From contig CAVXLJ010000016.1 in NCBI GenBank assembly GCA_963762605.1, positions 1 to 64,000 of the forward strand: a stretch of DNA of 64,000 bases. Direction: 5' to 3'. Origin of the DNA: CAVSRC01 sp963762605. GTDB taxonomy: Bacteria; Pseudomonadota; Alphaproteobacteria; Rhizobiales; Kaistiaceae. The notes beneath the pieces were generated by a model. The model had not been told where the DNA came from. It was given only the letters and a program-made list of their open reading frames with translations, and made no database searches. This document shows, piece after piece, positions 8,217 through 16,054 of the stretch. Position 1 is the stretch's first letter; every line of letters starts with the position of its first letter. Both the position numbers and the translations under genes were made by a program.

Positions 8217-9017
8217 ATGACCACCGACGTCGGCGTTGCTTCACGAATGCTCTCGCAAACCGCGGCCGCCCTCCTCGCCGCCGCCTGCCTCTTCCCCGTC
8301 GAAGCCCATGCCGCCTGCCCGTGTTCGCTCGGCGTTCGCGCTGCGAGCCCGGCGGACACGCTGCTCGACGCGCTGGTGACGACGACGGACGAAAACGCCC
8401 GGCTCGACATCCTCACTTCGCTCAACGACTACCGGTCGGACGCCGTGCGCCGCGCCCTGGAGGCGATCGCCGGGAACGGCAAGGAGCCCGGTTCGGTCCG
8501 CATGCAGGCGGTCTGCTCGCTCAGCGGATCGGCCACCGTCGACAGCGTGCCGCTGCTGATGCGGATCGCCGAAACCGATGTGCGCGAGCGCCACGGCTAC
8601 TGGGCCTGTGCCATCCCGCTCCTCGGCCAGCTCAAGGACCGGCGCGCCATGCCGCTGCTCTTGCGGATCGCGCGCCTGAAGGGGGACGACCTCATCGGCA
8701 TGGACCACATGGCCGTGGCGGCGATCGCCAACATGGCCGACGAACGCGACGTGCCCTTCCTGGTGAGCATGGCCTACACCGTACCCGTCCGGCCGGCGGT
8801 CTTCGACGCTCTGGCGCGCATCGCCTTGCCGGCCGCCTGCGACACCCTCATCGGCGGATTGCAGGACGGCGAGGAGCCGGACGTCGTGGCAGCCGCCGAG
8901 CGCGGCCTTAAGGCGATCGGGCGCCCGGCGATCCCGTTCCTCAAGGCCGCACGCGACCGGCCGATGGACCGCGTCTTCAAACAGCGCGTCGAGGCGTTGC
9001 TCGCCGAGATCGGGTGA
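8217..9017 (+). CDS. Exported HEAT-repeat protein
   Basis: A 266-residue protein with an N-terminal signal peptide (hydrophobic run ending VEAHA) followed by ACPC. The rest is alpha-helical repeats of about 30 residues of the HEAT / PBS-lyase type, for example around VPLLMRIAETD and AMPLLLRIARL. Such repeats usually form a protein-binding superhelix; no catalytic motif is present. An upstream in-frame start could shift the N-terminus slightly, but the ATG at 8217 puts the signal peptide where expected. It ends 63 bases before the left attachment site of the integrated element, so it probably belongs to the ancestral chromosome. Confidence 0.6.
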   Translation: MTTDVGVASRMLSQTAAALLAAACLFPVEAHAACPCSLGVRAASPADTLLDALVTTTDENARLDILTSLNDYRSDAVRRALEAIAGNGKEPGSVRMQAVCSLSGSATVDSVPLLMRIAETDVRERHGYWACAIPLLGQLKDRRAMPLLLRIARLKGDDLIGMDHMAVAAIANMADERDVPFLVSMAYTVPVRPAVFDALARIALPAACDTLIGGLQDGEEPDVVAAAERGLKAIGRPAIPFLKAARDRPMDRVFKQRVEALLAEIG

Positions 9018-9080
9018 GCGACCGACCAGGCCGCCCCCGCGGATCCGGTGAGCGCAGCGAACCGGCGTGAGATCAGGAAT

Positions 9081-9130
9081 GGCGCGCCCGGAGAGTCTCG
9101 AACTCCCGACCTTCGCGTTCGAAGCGCGAA
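9081..9130. repeat. attL: 50-bp duplicate of the tRNA-Arg 3' part
   Basis: These 50 bases are identical to 14876-14925, which is the last 50 nt of tRNA-Arg(TCG) from its encoded CCA through the T-arm to the anticodon stem. Beyond base 9130 the match ends at once. With the integrase gene starting 150 bases away, this is the displaced attachment-site copy left by integration. Confidence 0.92.
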
Positions 9131-9243
9131 TTTCGGCCTAATTTGGGGTGACACAGGCTTTCCTAGGCTTGTCCATGCGGCACAAAACCCTTAGATATCA
9201 ATGATACCGCGTTGCCCCCGGTTTTACGAGGTTTTCCTTCGCG

Positions 9244-9263
9244 GTGGTGACCGGGTGGTGACC
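9244..9263. promoter_or_regulatory. Possible integrase arm-type site (left)
   Basis: A 20-bp sequence made of two GTGGTGACC units separated by GG. It recurs base-for-base at 14790-14809, just inside the other end of the element and in the same orientation. Placement near both att sites suggests binding by the integrase or its directionality factor. This is an inference from position only. Confidence 0.45.
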
Positions 9264-9282
9264 GTAGATCGGAGGACGGCAA

Positions 9283-10578
9283 ATGGCGAGCGGACAGGGA
9301 CGGCGGGCGAAGCTCACAAAGCGTGCTGTTGACGCTGCGAAACCCACTGCCGGGCGGTTCATCGTCTGGGATACCGCCCTCCCCGGTTTCGGCCTTCGCG
9401 TCGAGCCGTCTGGGGCCAAGGTGTTTGTCGCCCGCTACCGGGCTGGCGGTGGCCGCACTGGCACGCGGCGGCAGGCCACCATCGGGCGCTATGGCACGCT
9501 GACGGCCGACGAAGCGCGCGGGAAGGCAAAGACACTGCTCGGCAAGGCGGCGGGCGGTGGTGATCCTGTAGGGGCCGCCAAAGCCGCGCGACAAGCCGGG
9601 GCCACCGTTGGCGAGCTTTGCGACTGGTACATGGCCGAGGCGAGAGCCGGCCGGCTGCTCTCGCGGCGCGGCCGGCCAGTCAAAGCCTCCACGCTGGAAA
9701 GCGACCGGGGCAGAATCGAACTCCACATAAAGCCGTTGCTCGGCAAGCGCCCGGCACAATCTTTAGCGGCCGCCGATCTGGAAAAGATGCAGGCTGGTAT
9801 TGCAGCCGGTGTCACTGTGCCGAAACCGACCGGCAAGCGAGCGCGCGGCGGCTTGGTGCGCGGTGGTGGCGGCGTTGCCAGGCGCACCCTCGAACTACTC
9901 GGGGCCATCCTCGAACATGCCACCCGCTATGGATTGATCGCGGGAAACCCGGCGAAGGGAGCCCGCAAGCTGAAAGGCGCGAGGCGCACCGATCGATTGA
10001 CGCTGGACGATATGCGGAAGCTCGGCGTGGTGCTGCGCAGCGGCACAGAGAACGCCACCGGCTGCGCAGCCATCCGTTTTCTGGCGCTGACAGGCTTGCG
10101 CCGCAACGAAGCCCTGAGCCTGCGGCCCAGCCATCTTCTTGCCGAGGGCGGCGTTGACCTGACCGACACCAAGACGGGACCGCAAACACGGCCGGTCGGT
10201 GCCGCGGCCCTCGATACTGCCAACGCCGAACTACGCCGCCACGGATCGGCCGACTGGGTTTTCCCTGCGGACAGGGGCGACGGGCATTTCATTGGCCTGC
10301 CGAAGGTGCTGGCGCGCGCGTGCAAGGCGGCGGGCTTGAAGCCGGCCACTCCGCACGTCCTGCGGCACTCGTTCGCGTCGATTGCCGGCGACCTCGGTTT
10401 TAGTGAGTTGGTTATCGCCGGCTTGCTCGGTCACTCGGCTGGCAGTGTCACGCGCGGTTACGTCCATTTGGATCGAGCATTGGTTGTCGCGGCAGATCGG
10501 ATTTCCGACGCCATCGCCCGCGCCCTTGATGGTGAGGCGACTGCAAGGATTGTCCCCCTTCGTGGGGAGGCCGTTTAA
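9283..10578 (+). CDS. int: Tyrosine-type site-specific integrase (P4-like, DUF4102 N-terminus)
   Basis: A 431-residue recombinase that would catalyse insertion at the tRNA-Arg gene. The N-terminus (about 10-90) is the DUF4102 arm-binding domain typical of P4/CP4-57 integrases, with the LPGFGLRV motif; a SAM-like core-binding domain follows. Catalytic residues are visible: Arg273 in TGLRRNE, His358 and Arg361 in HVLRHSF, His384 in GLLGHS and the nucleophile Tyr393 in RGYVHLD. The start ATG follows GGAGG with ideal spacing. The 50-bp tRNA-Arg duplication lies 150 bases upstream, which fits an integrase adjacent to its att site. Confidence 0.95.
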   Translation: MASGQGRRAKLTKRAVDAAKPTAGRFIVWDTALPGFGLRVEPSGAKVFVARYRAGGGRTGTRRQATIGRYGTLTADEARGKAKTLLGKAAGGGDPVGAAKAARQAGATVGELCDWYMAEARAGRLLSRRGRPVKASTLESDRGRIELHIKPLLGKRPAQSLAAADLEKMQAGIAAGVTVPKPTGKRARGGLVRGGGGVARRTLELLGAILEHATRYGLIAGNPAKGARKLKGARRTDRLTLDDMRKLGVVLRSGTENATGCAAIRFLALTGLRRNEALSLRPSHLLAEGGVDLTDTKTGPQTRPVGAAALDTANAELRRHGSADWVFPADRGDGHFIGLPKVLARACKAAGLKPATPHVLRHSFASIAGDLGFSELVIAGLLGHSAGSVTRGYVHLDRALVVAADRISDAIARALDGEATARIVPLRGEAV

Positions 10579-10676
10579 TCGAACCCGTGGGGGATAGGCC
10601 GGCCAGCCAACAAGCCGGGAAAGCATCGCCCGGTTTCCCCCACGGTCACCACGATGCAGGCGAAAGATGCACGCCG

Positions 10677-11312
10677 ATGAAGCGCGCGGGTGTGCCGTCT
10701 GGAGAGACGGCGAACAGCGACGAATGGGTGAGTTTCGAGGAAGCCTTGGCCCGTGTGACGGTCAAGACCGGACTTGCCGACCCTGCCCCGGCAATGATGG
10801 CGGCGATCGATCGAGGAGCTATACGGGCGAAAGGCAAGTGCTATCTGCCCTATGCGACGCGCGCCAACAATGGCGCAAAGCTGAACCTGAACCCGCGCGC
10901 CCCGAACCCCGGCTTCCTTGATGATAACGGCAGGCTGCAGCTGTCGGTGCCCCACTGGCGCTGGGTGTCAGGGGCCGACACCGATGCATGGATCGACGGC
11001 CTGCTCGGAAAGGCGATGGCACAACCGAAAACACGCGGCGCAACTAGGATGGTGAACAGTCACGCGGCGAAGCAAGGGATTTATCACACCGGTGCGGCTG
11101 GGCACCCAACATCGATGTCACTGATCCTGTTCGAAGCGAAGCACCGGCTGGAACATGGCGAACGCCTCCCCGACACGCAAAGGGCCTTTGCAGAAGAATT
11201 GTCCGCGTGGCTTCGTCAGAACCATGAGCAAGCGCCTCCTGCAAGGGCGAAGACTATACAGAACAACGCTGACTTCCGAGAACTATGGAGGAACCATCGT
11301 ATCCCGAAATAA
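10677..11312 (+). CDS. Island protein of unknown function
   Basis: A 211-residue soluble protein. The frame is open from 10587, but the preferred start is ATG 10677 (MKRAGVPS), where the composition becomes protein-like. There is no signal peptide or membrane segment. It contains a WVSFEEALARV segment near the start, a WRWVSGADTDAWID stretch in the middle and ends FRELWRNHRIPK. No family is recognised. Its place between integrase and AlpA-like regulator is typical of variable accessory genes in alphaproteobacterial islands. The 105 bases after it, before the next gene, contain short inverted repeats (CCCCA/TGGGG, GACGG/CCGTC) that could be an operator. Confidence 0.5.
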   Translation: MKRAGVPSGETANSDEWVSFEEALARVTVKTGLADPAPAMMAAIDRGAIRAKGKCYLPYATRANNGAKLNLNPRAPNPGFLDDNGRLQLSVPHWRWVSGADTDAWIDGLLGKAMAQPKTRGATRMVNSHAAKQGIYHTGAAGHPTSMSLILFEAKHRLEHGERLPDTQRAFAEELSAWLRQNHEQAPPARAKTIQNNADFRELWRNHRIPK

Positions 11313-11417
11313 TCGTTCATGCAGAATTTCGGGATTCTTTATCGGGATGAACATTCTCCCCATTGTTCTGGGGCGTGACGGAATAACCCCGTCGTTCCGC
11401 AACAATGGAGACAGAGC

Positions 11418-11678
11418 ATGTCACTCGCAGCACTCACGGAAGCATCGTCTGCCATCGAACGGGAGCCGCTTCTGAGTGTCGATCGGGCCGCGTCCTACCT
11501 TGGTTTGTCGGCGACCTATCTGAACAAGCTCAGGACAATGGGCGGCGGCCCCACCTTCCATAAGATCGGCGTTCGCGTTCTCTACAGGCCGTCCGATCTG
11601 GACGCATGGCTCACCGACAAACGCCGTACCTCCACCGCCGACGCCGGCAAGCAGGAGTGCGGCAACGACAATGGCTAA
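11418..11678 (+). CDS. AlpA-like helix-turn-helix regulator / excisionase
   Basis: An 86-residue winged-helix MerR-like protein of the excisionase type (HTH_17). The recognition region runs LSVDRAASYLGLSATYLNKL, then a KIGVRVLYRPSDLDAWL segment that forms the wing and final helix. Proteins of this type in P4-like islands activate the integrase or act as recombination directionality factors. A GGAGA element precedes the ATG. Its stop overlaps the start of the next gene by eight bases, so the three genes from here to 12968 are translationally linked. Confidence 0.85.
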   Translation: MSLAALTEASSAIEREPLLSVDRAASYLGLSATYLNKLRTMGGGPTFHKIGVRVLYRPSDLDAWLTDKRRTSTADAGKQECGNDNG

Positions 11679-11841
11679 GAATCAGAAGCCCCCGGCCACG
11701 GTGGCGACCGTGGCGCAGGGGCAAATCACTTGGACGGCGCAGTCCGACAACGTCTCAGTAGATACCCGAGGATCGATTGAGGCTCAAGAACGCCGACGCG
11801 CGGCGCTCTGGGCTGACTCGCCTCGCCAGGTAGTTCGATGA
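11671..11841 (+). CDS. Small protein (56 aa) between AlpA-like regulator and RepA-type ATPase
   Basis: A 56-codon frame from ATG 11671 to TGA 11839-11841. It overlaps the AlpA-like gene by 8 bases and the RepA-type gene by 4 (ATGA). The double overlap and an upstream GGAG support translation. The sequence is hydrophilic: a Pro/Ala/Thr-rich start, then a charged helix around EAQERRRAALW. No family is recognised. Confidence 0.6.
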   Translation: MAKNQKPPATVATVAQGQITWTAQSDNVSVDTRGSIEAQERRRAALWADSPRQVVR

Positions 11842-12968
11842 CCGAGGCTCTCGCCCAGATGATCGACAAGGCACTGGGTGCCGATGGGGCGTCGAATGGT
11901 AACGGCGCCGTTGCGCCGTTCGACACCGTGTCCGTTGGGAGCTTCAGCGATCACGCTCCGCGACCACGCCAATGGATCGTGGCGGACCTTATCCCTGACC
12001 GCAACGTGACCGACGCGGCTGGCGACGGCGGCACCGGCAAATCACTTCTCGCGCTGCAACTCGGTGTCGCGATGGTGACCGGCACTGATTGGCTGGGATA
12101 CATGCCGACACCGGGTGGCGTGCTGTATGTCTCCTGCGAAGATGAGCTTGACGAAATCCACCGGCGGATTGCGGCGATTGTTGATGCGAGCAATGGCCGC
12201 GTCTCGCTGGCCGACCTGGGCGACTTGCGCATTCTGGATTTGACCAGTGCTGGCCAGACCGAATTTGCAATTGCCGAGAAACAGCGCCTTAGCTTTACCG
12301 AGCTCTTTCGCCGGTTTGAAGAAACGGTGCGCGCGCTTCGCCCGAAGCTGGCAATAATCGACACGCGGGCTGACACATTCGGCGGCTCAGAAATCGACCG
12401 CGTGCAAGTCCGCGGTTTTGTCCGCGAGCTGCGCCGGCTGTGCCTTCAACACGATATGGCCATTTTGCTCCTGAGCCATCCGTCGGTTGCCGGCATGGCG
12501 ACCAACACCGGCCAATCTGGCTCAACCGCATGGGGCAATTCGGTTCGCAGCCGGCTCTATCTGGAAAGCCCCAAAGCGCAAGACGGAATCAAGCCTGACC
12601 CGACGCTGCGCATCCTGACCGCCAAAAAGGCAAATTACGGACCGGGCGACATATCGATCGCGCTCCGCTGGCAGGCTGGCGCTTTCCGACTTGAGAGCAC
12701 CATGACCACAAGCACGCTCGACCGCATAGCTCGCGATCGGAGGGTCGAAGAACGCTTTCTGGAACTGCTGAGGAAATTCGAGATGGAGGGGCAGACCGTC
12801 AACGCCACTGCGGGCTCAAACTACGCGCCCACGCAATTCGCGGCGCGCGACGTGGGGAAGATCGGCAAGAGCCAGTTCACCGCCGCCATGCACCGGCTCT
12901 TCGACGCGGGCAAGATCAAGAACGTTCCTAAGCGTGGCGGTTCGAAAATCATTGAGGTGGCGTGGTGA
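11838..12968 (+). CDS. RepA/RecA-fold ATPase (AAA_25), putative replicative helicase of the island
   Basis: A 376-residue RecA-like ATPase of the RepA / KaiC-like group found in plasmids and small islands. Walker A GDGGTGKS is at 62-69 and a Walker B-like LAIIDT at 171-176. LLLSHPSVAG in the following strand corresponds to the sensor region. The last ~80 residues (after TLDRIARD) form a separate winged-helix-like domain. Hexameric RepA proteins unwind DNA at an origin. Here it would support island replication after excision, though no iteron cluster or primase is visible. The start overlaps the preceding stop as ATGA. Confidence 0.8.
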   Translation: MTEALAQMIDKALGADGASNGNGAVAPFDTVSVGSFSDHAPRPRQWIVADLIPDRNVTDAAGDGGTGKSLLALQLGVAMVTGTDWLGYMPTPGGVLYVSCEDELDEIHRRIAAIVDASNGRVSLADLGDLRILDLTSAGQTEFAIAEKQRLSFTELFRRFEETVRALRPKLAIIDTRADTFGGSEIDRVQVRGFVRELRRLCLQHDMAILLLSHPSVAGMATNTGQSGSTAWGNSVRSRLYLESPKAQDGIKPDPTLRILTAKKANYGPGDISIALRWQAGAFRLESTMTTSTLDRIARDRRVEERFLELLRKFEMEGQTVNATAGSNYAPTQFAARDVGKIGKSQFTAAMHRLFDAGKIKNVPKRGGSKIIEVAW

Positions 12969-13141
12969 CCGAACGGCCCGCCTCGCTACGATCAGTACCG
13001 GGCTGCAATTGCGAGGCCGAGCAATTGTCGGAGGCTCAGCCTTTCCGCAGCCTCCGAAAATCGGCGTGCTGTCTCTATGCGGTGTCCCCTGTAGCCTCCC
13101 TGCAGACTGCCAGCAGGCTACCGGTGCAGCCTCTCCCCTAA
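12965..13141 (+). CDS. Possible small Cys-containing protein (58 aa)
   Basis: A 58-codon frame beginning at a GTG that overlaps the RepA-type stop as GTGA. GAGG lies seven bases before it, so translational coupling is plausible. The sequence contains CNC and CC but no recognisable domain, and coding character is weak. It could be chance. Confidence 0.28.
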   Translation: MTERPASLRSVPGCNCEAEQLSEAQPFRSLRKSACCLYAVSPVASLQTASRLPVQPLP

Positions 13142-13393
13142 TACCCCATTGGGGCCTGCGCTCCCCGAAAAGGCGCTGCCCCCACGTTGGGAGTTGGCCT
13201 ATAGACTGACAAAAAGCCGGCGCCGGAGGCAGCCCCGCGATCCACTCCGAAGACGTGACCGCGCTCCGATCCTTGCCTACGATGCCGCACTGTGTGGAGC
13301 GTAGGAAGCAAAGCGCGTGGTGGGCTGATCCGACTGGAAGTTTGTGTGGTGGATCGAACGGCGCATTGATGTTTTGGGGTGTGAGGTGGCGGC
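13142..13393. other. Island intergenic region
   Basis: About 250 bases between the replication genes and the cargo genes. Short GC-rich inverted segments such as CCCCATTGGGG occur near 13143. It must contain the promoter for the Sel1-repeat gene. No gene or longer structure is supported. Confidence 0.4.
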
Positions 13394-13990
13394 ATGTTGA
13401 AGCGGTTGGCGATCGGATTTGTCTTCGTCCTCATATTTGCAGGTGCGGCGCTTGCGGGGACGGTCAAAGATGGGTGGGACGCGTACCGAACCGGCGACTA
13501 TGCGGCCGCGTTGCAGCTGTGGGAGCCACTGGCAGACCAAGGCGACGCGGACGCCCAGGTTGCCCTCAGCATGCTGTACCTGCTCGGGAAGGGCGTGCCT
13601 CAAGACAACAACACGAGCGTTTTGTGGCTCACAAAGGCGGCTGAGCAAGGTCACATCGGTGCCCAGATAAGTCTGGGCTTGGCTTACGAAAAAGGTAGCG
13701 GTGTGGCAAAGAGTGATTCGTCGGCGGTAACGTGGTTCCGCCGAGCGGCCCAGCAGGGCAACGCTGTGGCACAATACTATCTGGGCTCGAAATACGCGCA
13801 TGGCGAAGGCGTGCCGCAAGATTTCTTGCTGGCGTACTTCTGGCTGAACATCGCAGCCTCGCATCTGGATGATTTGAGGCGCGTTTTTGCTAGCGGTATG
13901 CGCGACGAACTTGCCGCCAAGATGCCTCCCAGCCAAATCGCCCAAGCGCAGCGCATGGCGCGGGAGTGGGAGCCGAAGCCGGAAAGGTAG
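13394..13990 (+). CDS. Exported Sel1-repeat protein
   Basis: A 198-residue protein with a clear signal peptide (hydrophobic run ending AGAALA). Three to four Sel1-like (TPR-related) repeats follow: ADAQVALSMLYLLGKGV, GAQISLGLAYEKGSGV and AVAQYYLGSKYAHGEGV sit at regular ~36-residue spacing. Sel1 repeats act as protein-binding scaffolds; exported versions often take part in envelope stress or host interaction. Here it is cargo of the tRNA-Arg element. A second, unrelated-length Sel1 protein lies at 34221-35501 in another acquired segment. No partner is identified. Confidence 0.8.
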   Translation: MLKRLAIGFVFVLIFAGAALAGTVKDGWDAYRTGDYAAALQLWEPLADQGDADAQVALSMLYLLGKGVPQDNNTSVLWLTKAAEQGHIGAQISLGLAYEKGSGVAKSDSSAVTWFRRAAQQGNAVAQYYLGSKYAHGEGVPQDFLLAYFWLNIAASHLDDLRRVFASGMRDELAAKMPPSQIAQAQRMAREWEPKPER

Positions 13991-14021
13991 TTCGGGCTAG
14001 CTGCTCAAACAGGGGAGCGCC

Positions 14022-14414
14022 ATGAAACGCACGTTCGCAGCCGTTGTTTTGCTTATATCGACCGTGCCCACAGTCGCCGAGAATCGATTTGACGGACTGT
14101 GGAAGCCGGTCCCGATCGAACTCCCCAACGGCACAAAGGTCAATTCCTACACCTGCACGCCAATGGAGGTTGATGGTGCCACGCCCATTAAGGGCGACTG
14201 GTACGGCGAAATGGAAAGCGATTGCACAATGGCGAATCCGACAAATGTCAGAGGGCTAGGTGGCACGCTTTTCGACGTGACATGCAAGGGCGATTGGGGC
14301 TCGCAGGCCACGAGGCAATTGTTCATGCTCTATCGCGACCACGATGACCGTGAGAGGCTCCTGATCGTGCGCCCAGGGGGCGCTGAGGTCTTCGAGCGAT
14401 GCCCTTCCGATTGA
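14022..14414 (+). CDS. Small exported protein of unknown function
   Basis: A 130-residue protein with a signal peptide (FAAVVLLISTVPTVA). The mature part contains four cysteines (CTP, SDC, VTCKGDW, ERCPSD), so two disulfides are likely in the periplasm, and has a beta-rich character. Family not recognised. It lies 31 bases after the Sel1 gene with GGGAG before the start, and the pair probably forms one exported cargo operon. Confidence 0.65.
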   Translation: MKRTFAAVVLLISTVPTVAENRFDGLWKPVPIELPNGTKVNSYTCTPMEVDGATPIKGDWYGEMESDCTMANPTNVRGLGGTLFDVTCKGDWGSQATRQLFMLYRDHDDRERLLIVRPGGAEVFERCPSD

Positions 14415-14443
14415 TGCACGGAGCGGCCGAATTGCGACGCAAT

Positions 14444-14522
14444 ACGCGCGGGCGCGCGCACGCGTCATGGGGTCTGGGGAAGCGAAGGTTTATCTGACAT
14501 CAATGCGCGCGCGCCCGCGCGT
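14444..14522. repeat. Alternating-GC inverted repeat
   Basis: The 17-nt arm at 14444-14460 (ACGCGCGGGCGCGCGCA) is matched in reverse complement by the 19-nt arm at 14504-14522, with two extra bases and a 43-base spacer. It lies just after the small exported protein gene. No U-tract follows, so it is not a classical terminator; it could form a very stable hairpin or Z-DNA. Confidence 0.6.
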
Positions 14523-14534
14523 CACAAGATCTGA

Positions 14535-14729
14535 ATGATGAGGCGCAAGATCGTTTGTGGTGCCCGGACGAGGCCAGGTAGATCATGCCAATGCAAGGCT
14601 TTGGCCAACGGTCGTTGCCGACTTCACGGCGGCCTGAGCACCGGACCTCGCACGGCCGAGGGAAAGGCGCGTATCGCCGAAGCGAACAGGCGGCGAAAAA
14701 ACGGGCGAGAGCAGAAGGTTGCGACGTGA
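14535..14729 (+). CDS. Small HGG-motif phage/island protein
   Basis: A 64-residue basic protein whose core CKALANGRCRLHGGLSTGPRT is the signature of a short family common in prophages and integrated elements, often annotated hypothetical. The paired cysteines and the histidine suggest a small zinc-binding fold. An alternative start is the next ATG at 14538. It is the last gene of the element, about 150 bases from attR. Confidence 0.65.
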   Translation: MMRRKIVCGARTRPGRSCQCKALANGRCRLHGGLSTGPRTAEGKARIAEANRRRKNGREQKVAT

Positions 14730-14789
14730 GGTGGTGAACCAAGGCTACCGCTCGCTAGCGCTGTCACGAACGGCCGAAAACGTACATGC

Positions 14790-14809
14790 GTGGTGACCGG
14801 GTGGTGACC
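14790..14809. promoter_or_regulatory. Possible integrase arm-type site (right)
   Basis: Exact 20-bp copy of the sequence at 9244-9263, two GTGGTGACC units in tandem. It sits 66 bases inside the intact tRNA-Arg end of the element. Confidence 0.45.
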
Positions 14810-14875
14810 ACGCGGCTATGCGTCGCGGGTATTCCACGTTGCCGTTGTCCAATCCGTTGTTTCTATTCGTAAATT

Positions 14876-14925
14876 TGGCGCGCCCGGAGAGTCTCGAACT
14901 CCCGACCTTCGCGTTCGAAGCGCGA
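14876..14925. repeat. attR: 3' 50 nt of tRNA-Arg
   Basis: The copy of the 50-bp att core that remains part of the functional tRNA gene; identical to 9081-9130. Confidence 0.9.
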
Positions 14926-14951
14926 CGCTCTGTCCGCTGAGCTACGGGCGC
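14876..14951 (-). tRNA. tRNA-Arg (TCG anticodon)
   Basis: A 76-nt cloverleaf read on the minus strand. The acceptor stem GCGCCCG pairs with CGGGCGC, the discriminator is G and CCA is encoded. The anticodon stem TCGCG/CGCGA encloses the loop CTTCGAA, giving TCG. The T-arm has GGGAG, TTCGAGA, CTCTC. Its 3' 50 nt are duplicated at 9081-9130, so this is the integration target, still intact on the right side of the element. Confidence 0.95.
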
Positions 14952-14987
14952 GTATGGCCGGCCACGGCCCGGCCCTTCTGGAAGACC

Positions 14988-15064
<77 letters not shown>

Positions 15065-15139
15065 ACCGGCGCGGACTATATGGGCGCCGGCGCGCCCGCG
15101 CAACGCGCCACCGGCCGATTTGGCGCCTTTCCGTCTTCT

Positions 15140-15685
15140 TCAGCGCGATTGGTCGAGCAGGCGCTTGAGCTCGAGCAGCTCGCTCAGCGTCGTCTGCAGG
15201 CGCTCCTTCTCGCCCGCCGACAGCTGCGGTGCCGACCCGCCGGCCGGCGTCCCGGTGCCGTTGGCCGGCGCCCGCGCCGTTCCATGGCCAAGCGGCGCCC
15301 TGTCTTCGTAACCCCCCAGATCGCCGTCGTCGTAGCCGCCGTTCAGCGCCGCGATATCGACGCCGTCCGCCTCTTCCATCTCGTCGCCGCGGCGCTGGAT
15401 CGCCCCTGTTGCCTCGCCCCGGCCGGCTGCGATGACGAAGCGCGCGCCCTGTTCCTTGAGGATGCGCCGGACGCCACGGATGGTATAGCCCTCGCCATAG
15501 AGCAGATGGCGGATGCCACGCAAAAGCTCGACGTCGTCGGGACGGTAATAGCGCCGGCCGCCGCCACGCTTGAGTGGCTTGATCTGCGTGAAGCGCGTTT
15601 CCCAGAAACGCAATACATGCTGTGGCAGGTTCAGCTCGCCCGCCACCTCACTGATTGTTCTGAACGCGTCTGGCCCCTTTGACAC
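15140..15685 (-). CDS. MerR-family transcriptional regulator
   Basis: A 181-residue regulator. The N-terminal winged helix (about 9-75) includes FRTISEVAGELNLPQHVLRFWE and the wing RRYYRPDDVELL. The acidic, low-complexity C-terminal half (YDDGDLGGYED and onward) ends in a helix ELLELKRLLDQSR that may dimerise. There are no metal-binding cysteines, so it belongs to the general MerR_1 group next to ihfA in many Hyphomicrobiales. It lies 39 bases downstream of ihfA, transcribed in the same direction, and its target is unknown. The C-terminal coding sequence has a degenerate duplicate at 4473-4663. Confidence 0.85.
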   Translation of the reverse strand: MSKGPDAFRTISEVAGELNLPQHVLRFWETRFTQIKPLKRGGGRRYYRPDDVELLRGIRHLLYGEGYTIRGVRRILKEQGARFVIAAGRGEATGAIQRRGDEMEEADGVDIAALNGGYDDGDLGGYEDRAPLGHGTARAPANGTGTPAGGSAPQLSAGEKERLQTTLSELLELKRLLDQSR

Positions 15686-15724
15686 TGTTCATCCCTGCAG
15701 TCGCGCCCGCCGCGGGCGCAAACC

Positions 15725-16054
15725 TTACTGGTCGCTTCCCTCCCGGCTGCCACCGTCGATCAGCGCCTGATTGATTTTTTGTTTGAGCACGTTGCTCGGC
15801 TTGAAGACCATCACCCGCCGCGGTGATATCGGCACTTCCTCGCCGGTTTTCGGATTGCGCCCGATGCGCTCGCCCTTCTTGCGCACGATGAATGAGCCGA
15901 ACGACGACAGTTTCACTGCCTCGCCAGCAACAATGCGATCGCTGATTTCATCGAGAACCAGTTCAACGAGATCGGCCAATTCCGTCCGCGACAGCCCCAC
16001 AGCCTGGTAGACCGCCTCGCACAGATCGGCCCGAGTCACCGTTTTGCCTGCCAT
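15725..16054 (-). CDS. ihfA: Integration host factor subunit alpha
   Basis: A 109-residue DNA-bending protein of the HU/IHF family that pairs with IHF-beta. The start was set at ATG 16054 (MAGKTVTRADL), where the family begins; the frame is open 15 codons further up but that part is not conserved. The beta-arm RNPKTGEEVPISPRR, which inserts into the minor groove, and KPSNVLKQKIN in the final helix are typical of IHF-alpha. It lies downstream of fabH in the plsX-fabH-ihfA-merR order common in alphaproteobacteria. Confidence 0.93.
   Translation of the reverse strand: MAGKTVTRADLCEAVYQAVGLSRTELADLVELVLDEISDRIVAGEAVKLSSFGSFIVRKKGERIGRNPKTGEEVPISPRRVMVFKPSNVLKQKINQALIDGGSREGSDQ

Larger units (their letters stand above)
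9081..14925. mobile_element. Integrative element in tRNA-Arg(TCG), ~5.8 kb
   Basis: Bounded by the 50-bp direct repeats at 9081-9130 and 14876-14925. Contents in order: tyrosine integrase, unknown protein, AlpA-like regulator, 56-residue protein, RepA-type ATPase, Sel1-repeat exported protein, small exported protein, and a short HGG-motif phage-type protein. Except for the tRNA, all its genes run on the plus strand. No conjugation, capsid or packaging gene is present, so it is a small mobilisable or satellite-like island and not a full phage or ICE. The intact tRNA is on the right, and the integrase sits next to the tRNA fragment on the left. Confidence 0.88.

Noticed and set aside
11313..11417. 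LexA/SOS box (GTTC-N7-GTTC) before the AlpA-like gene
   Set aside because: Two GTTC units exist but their spacing is about 25 bases, not 7.
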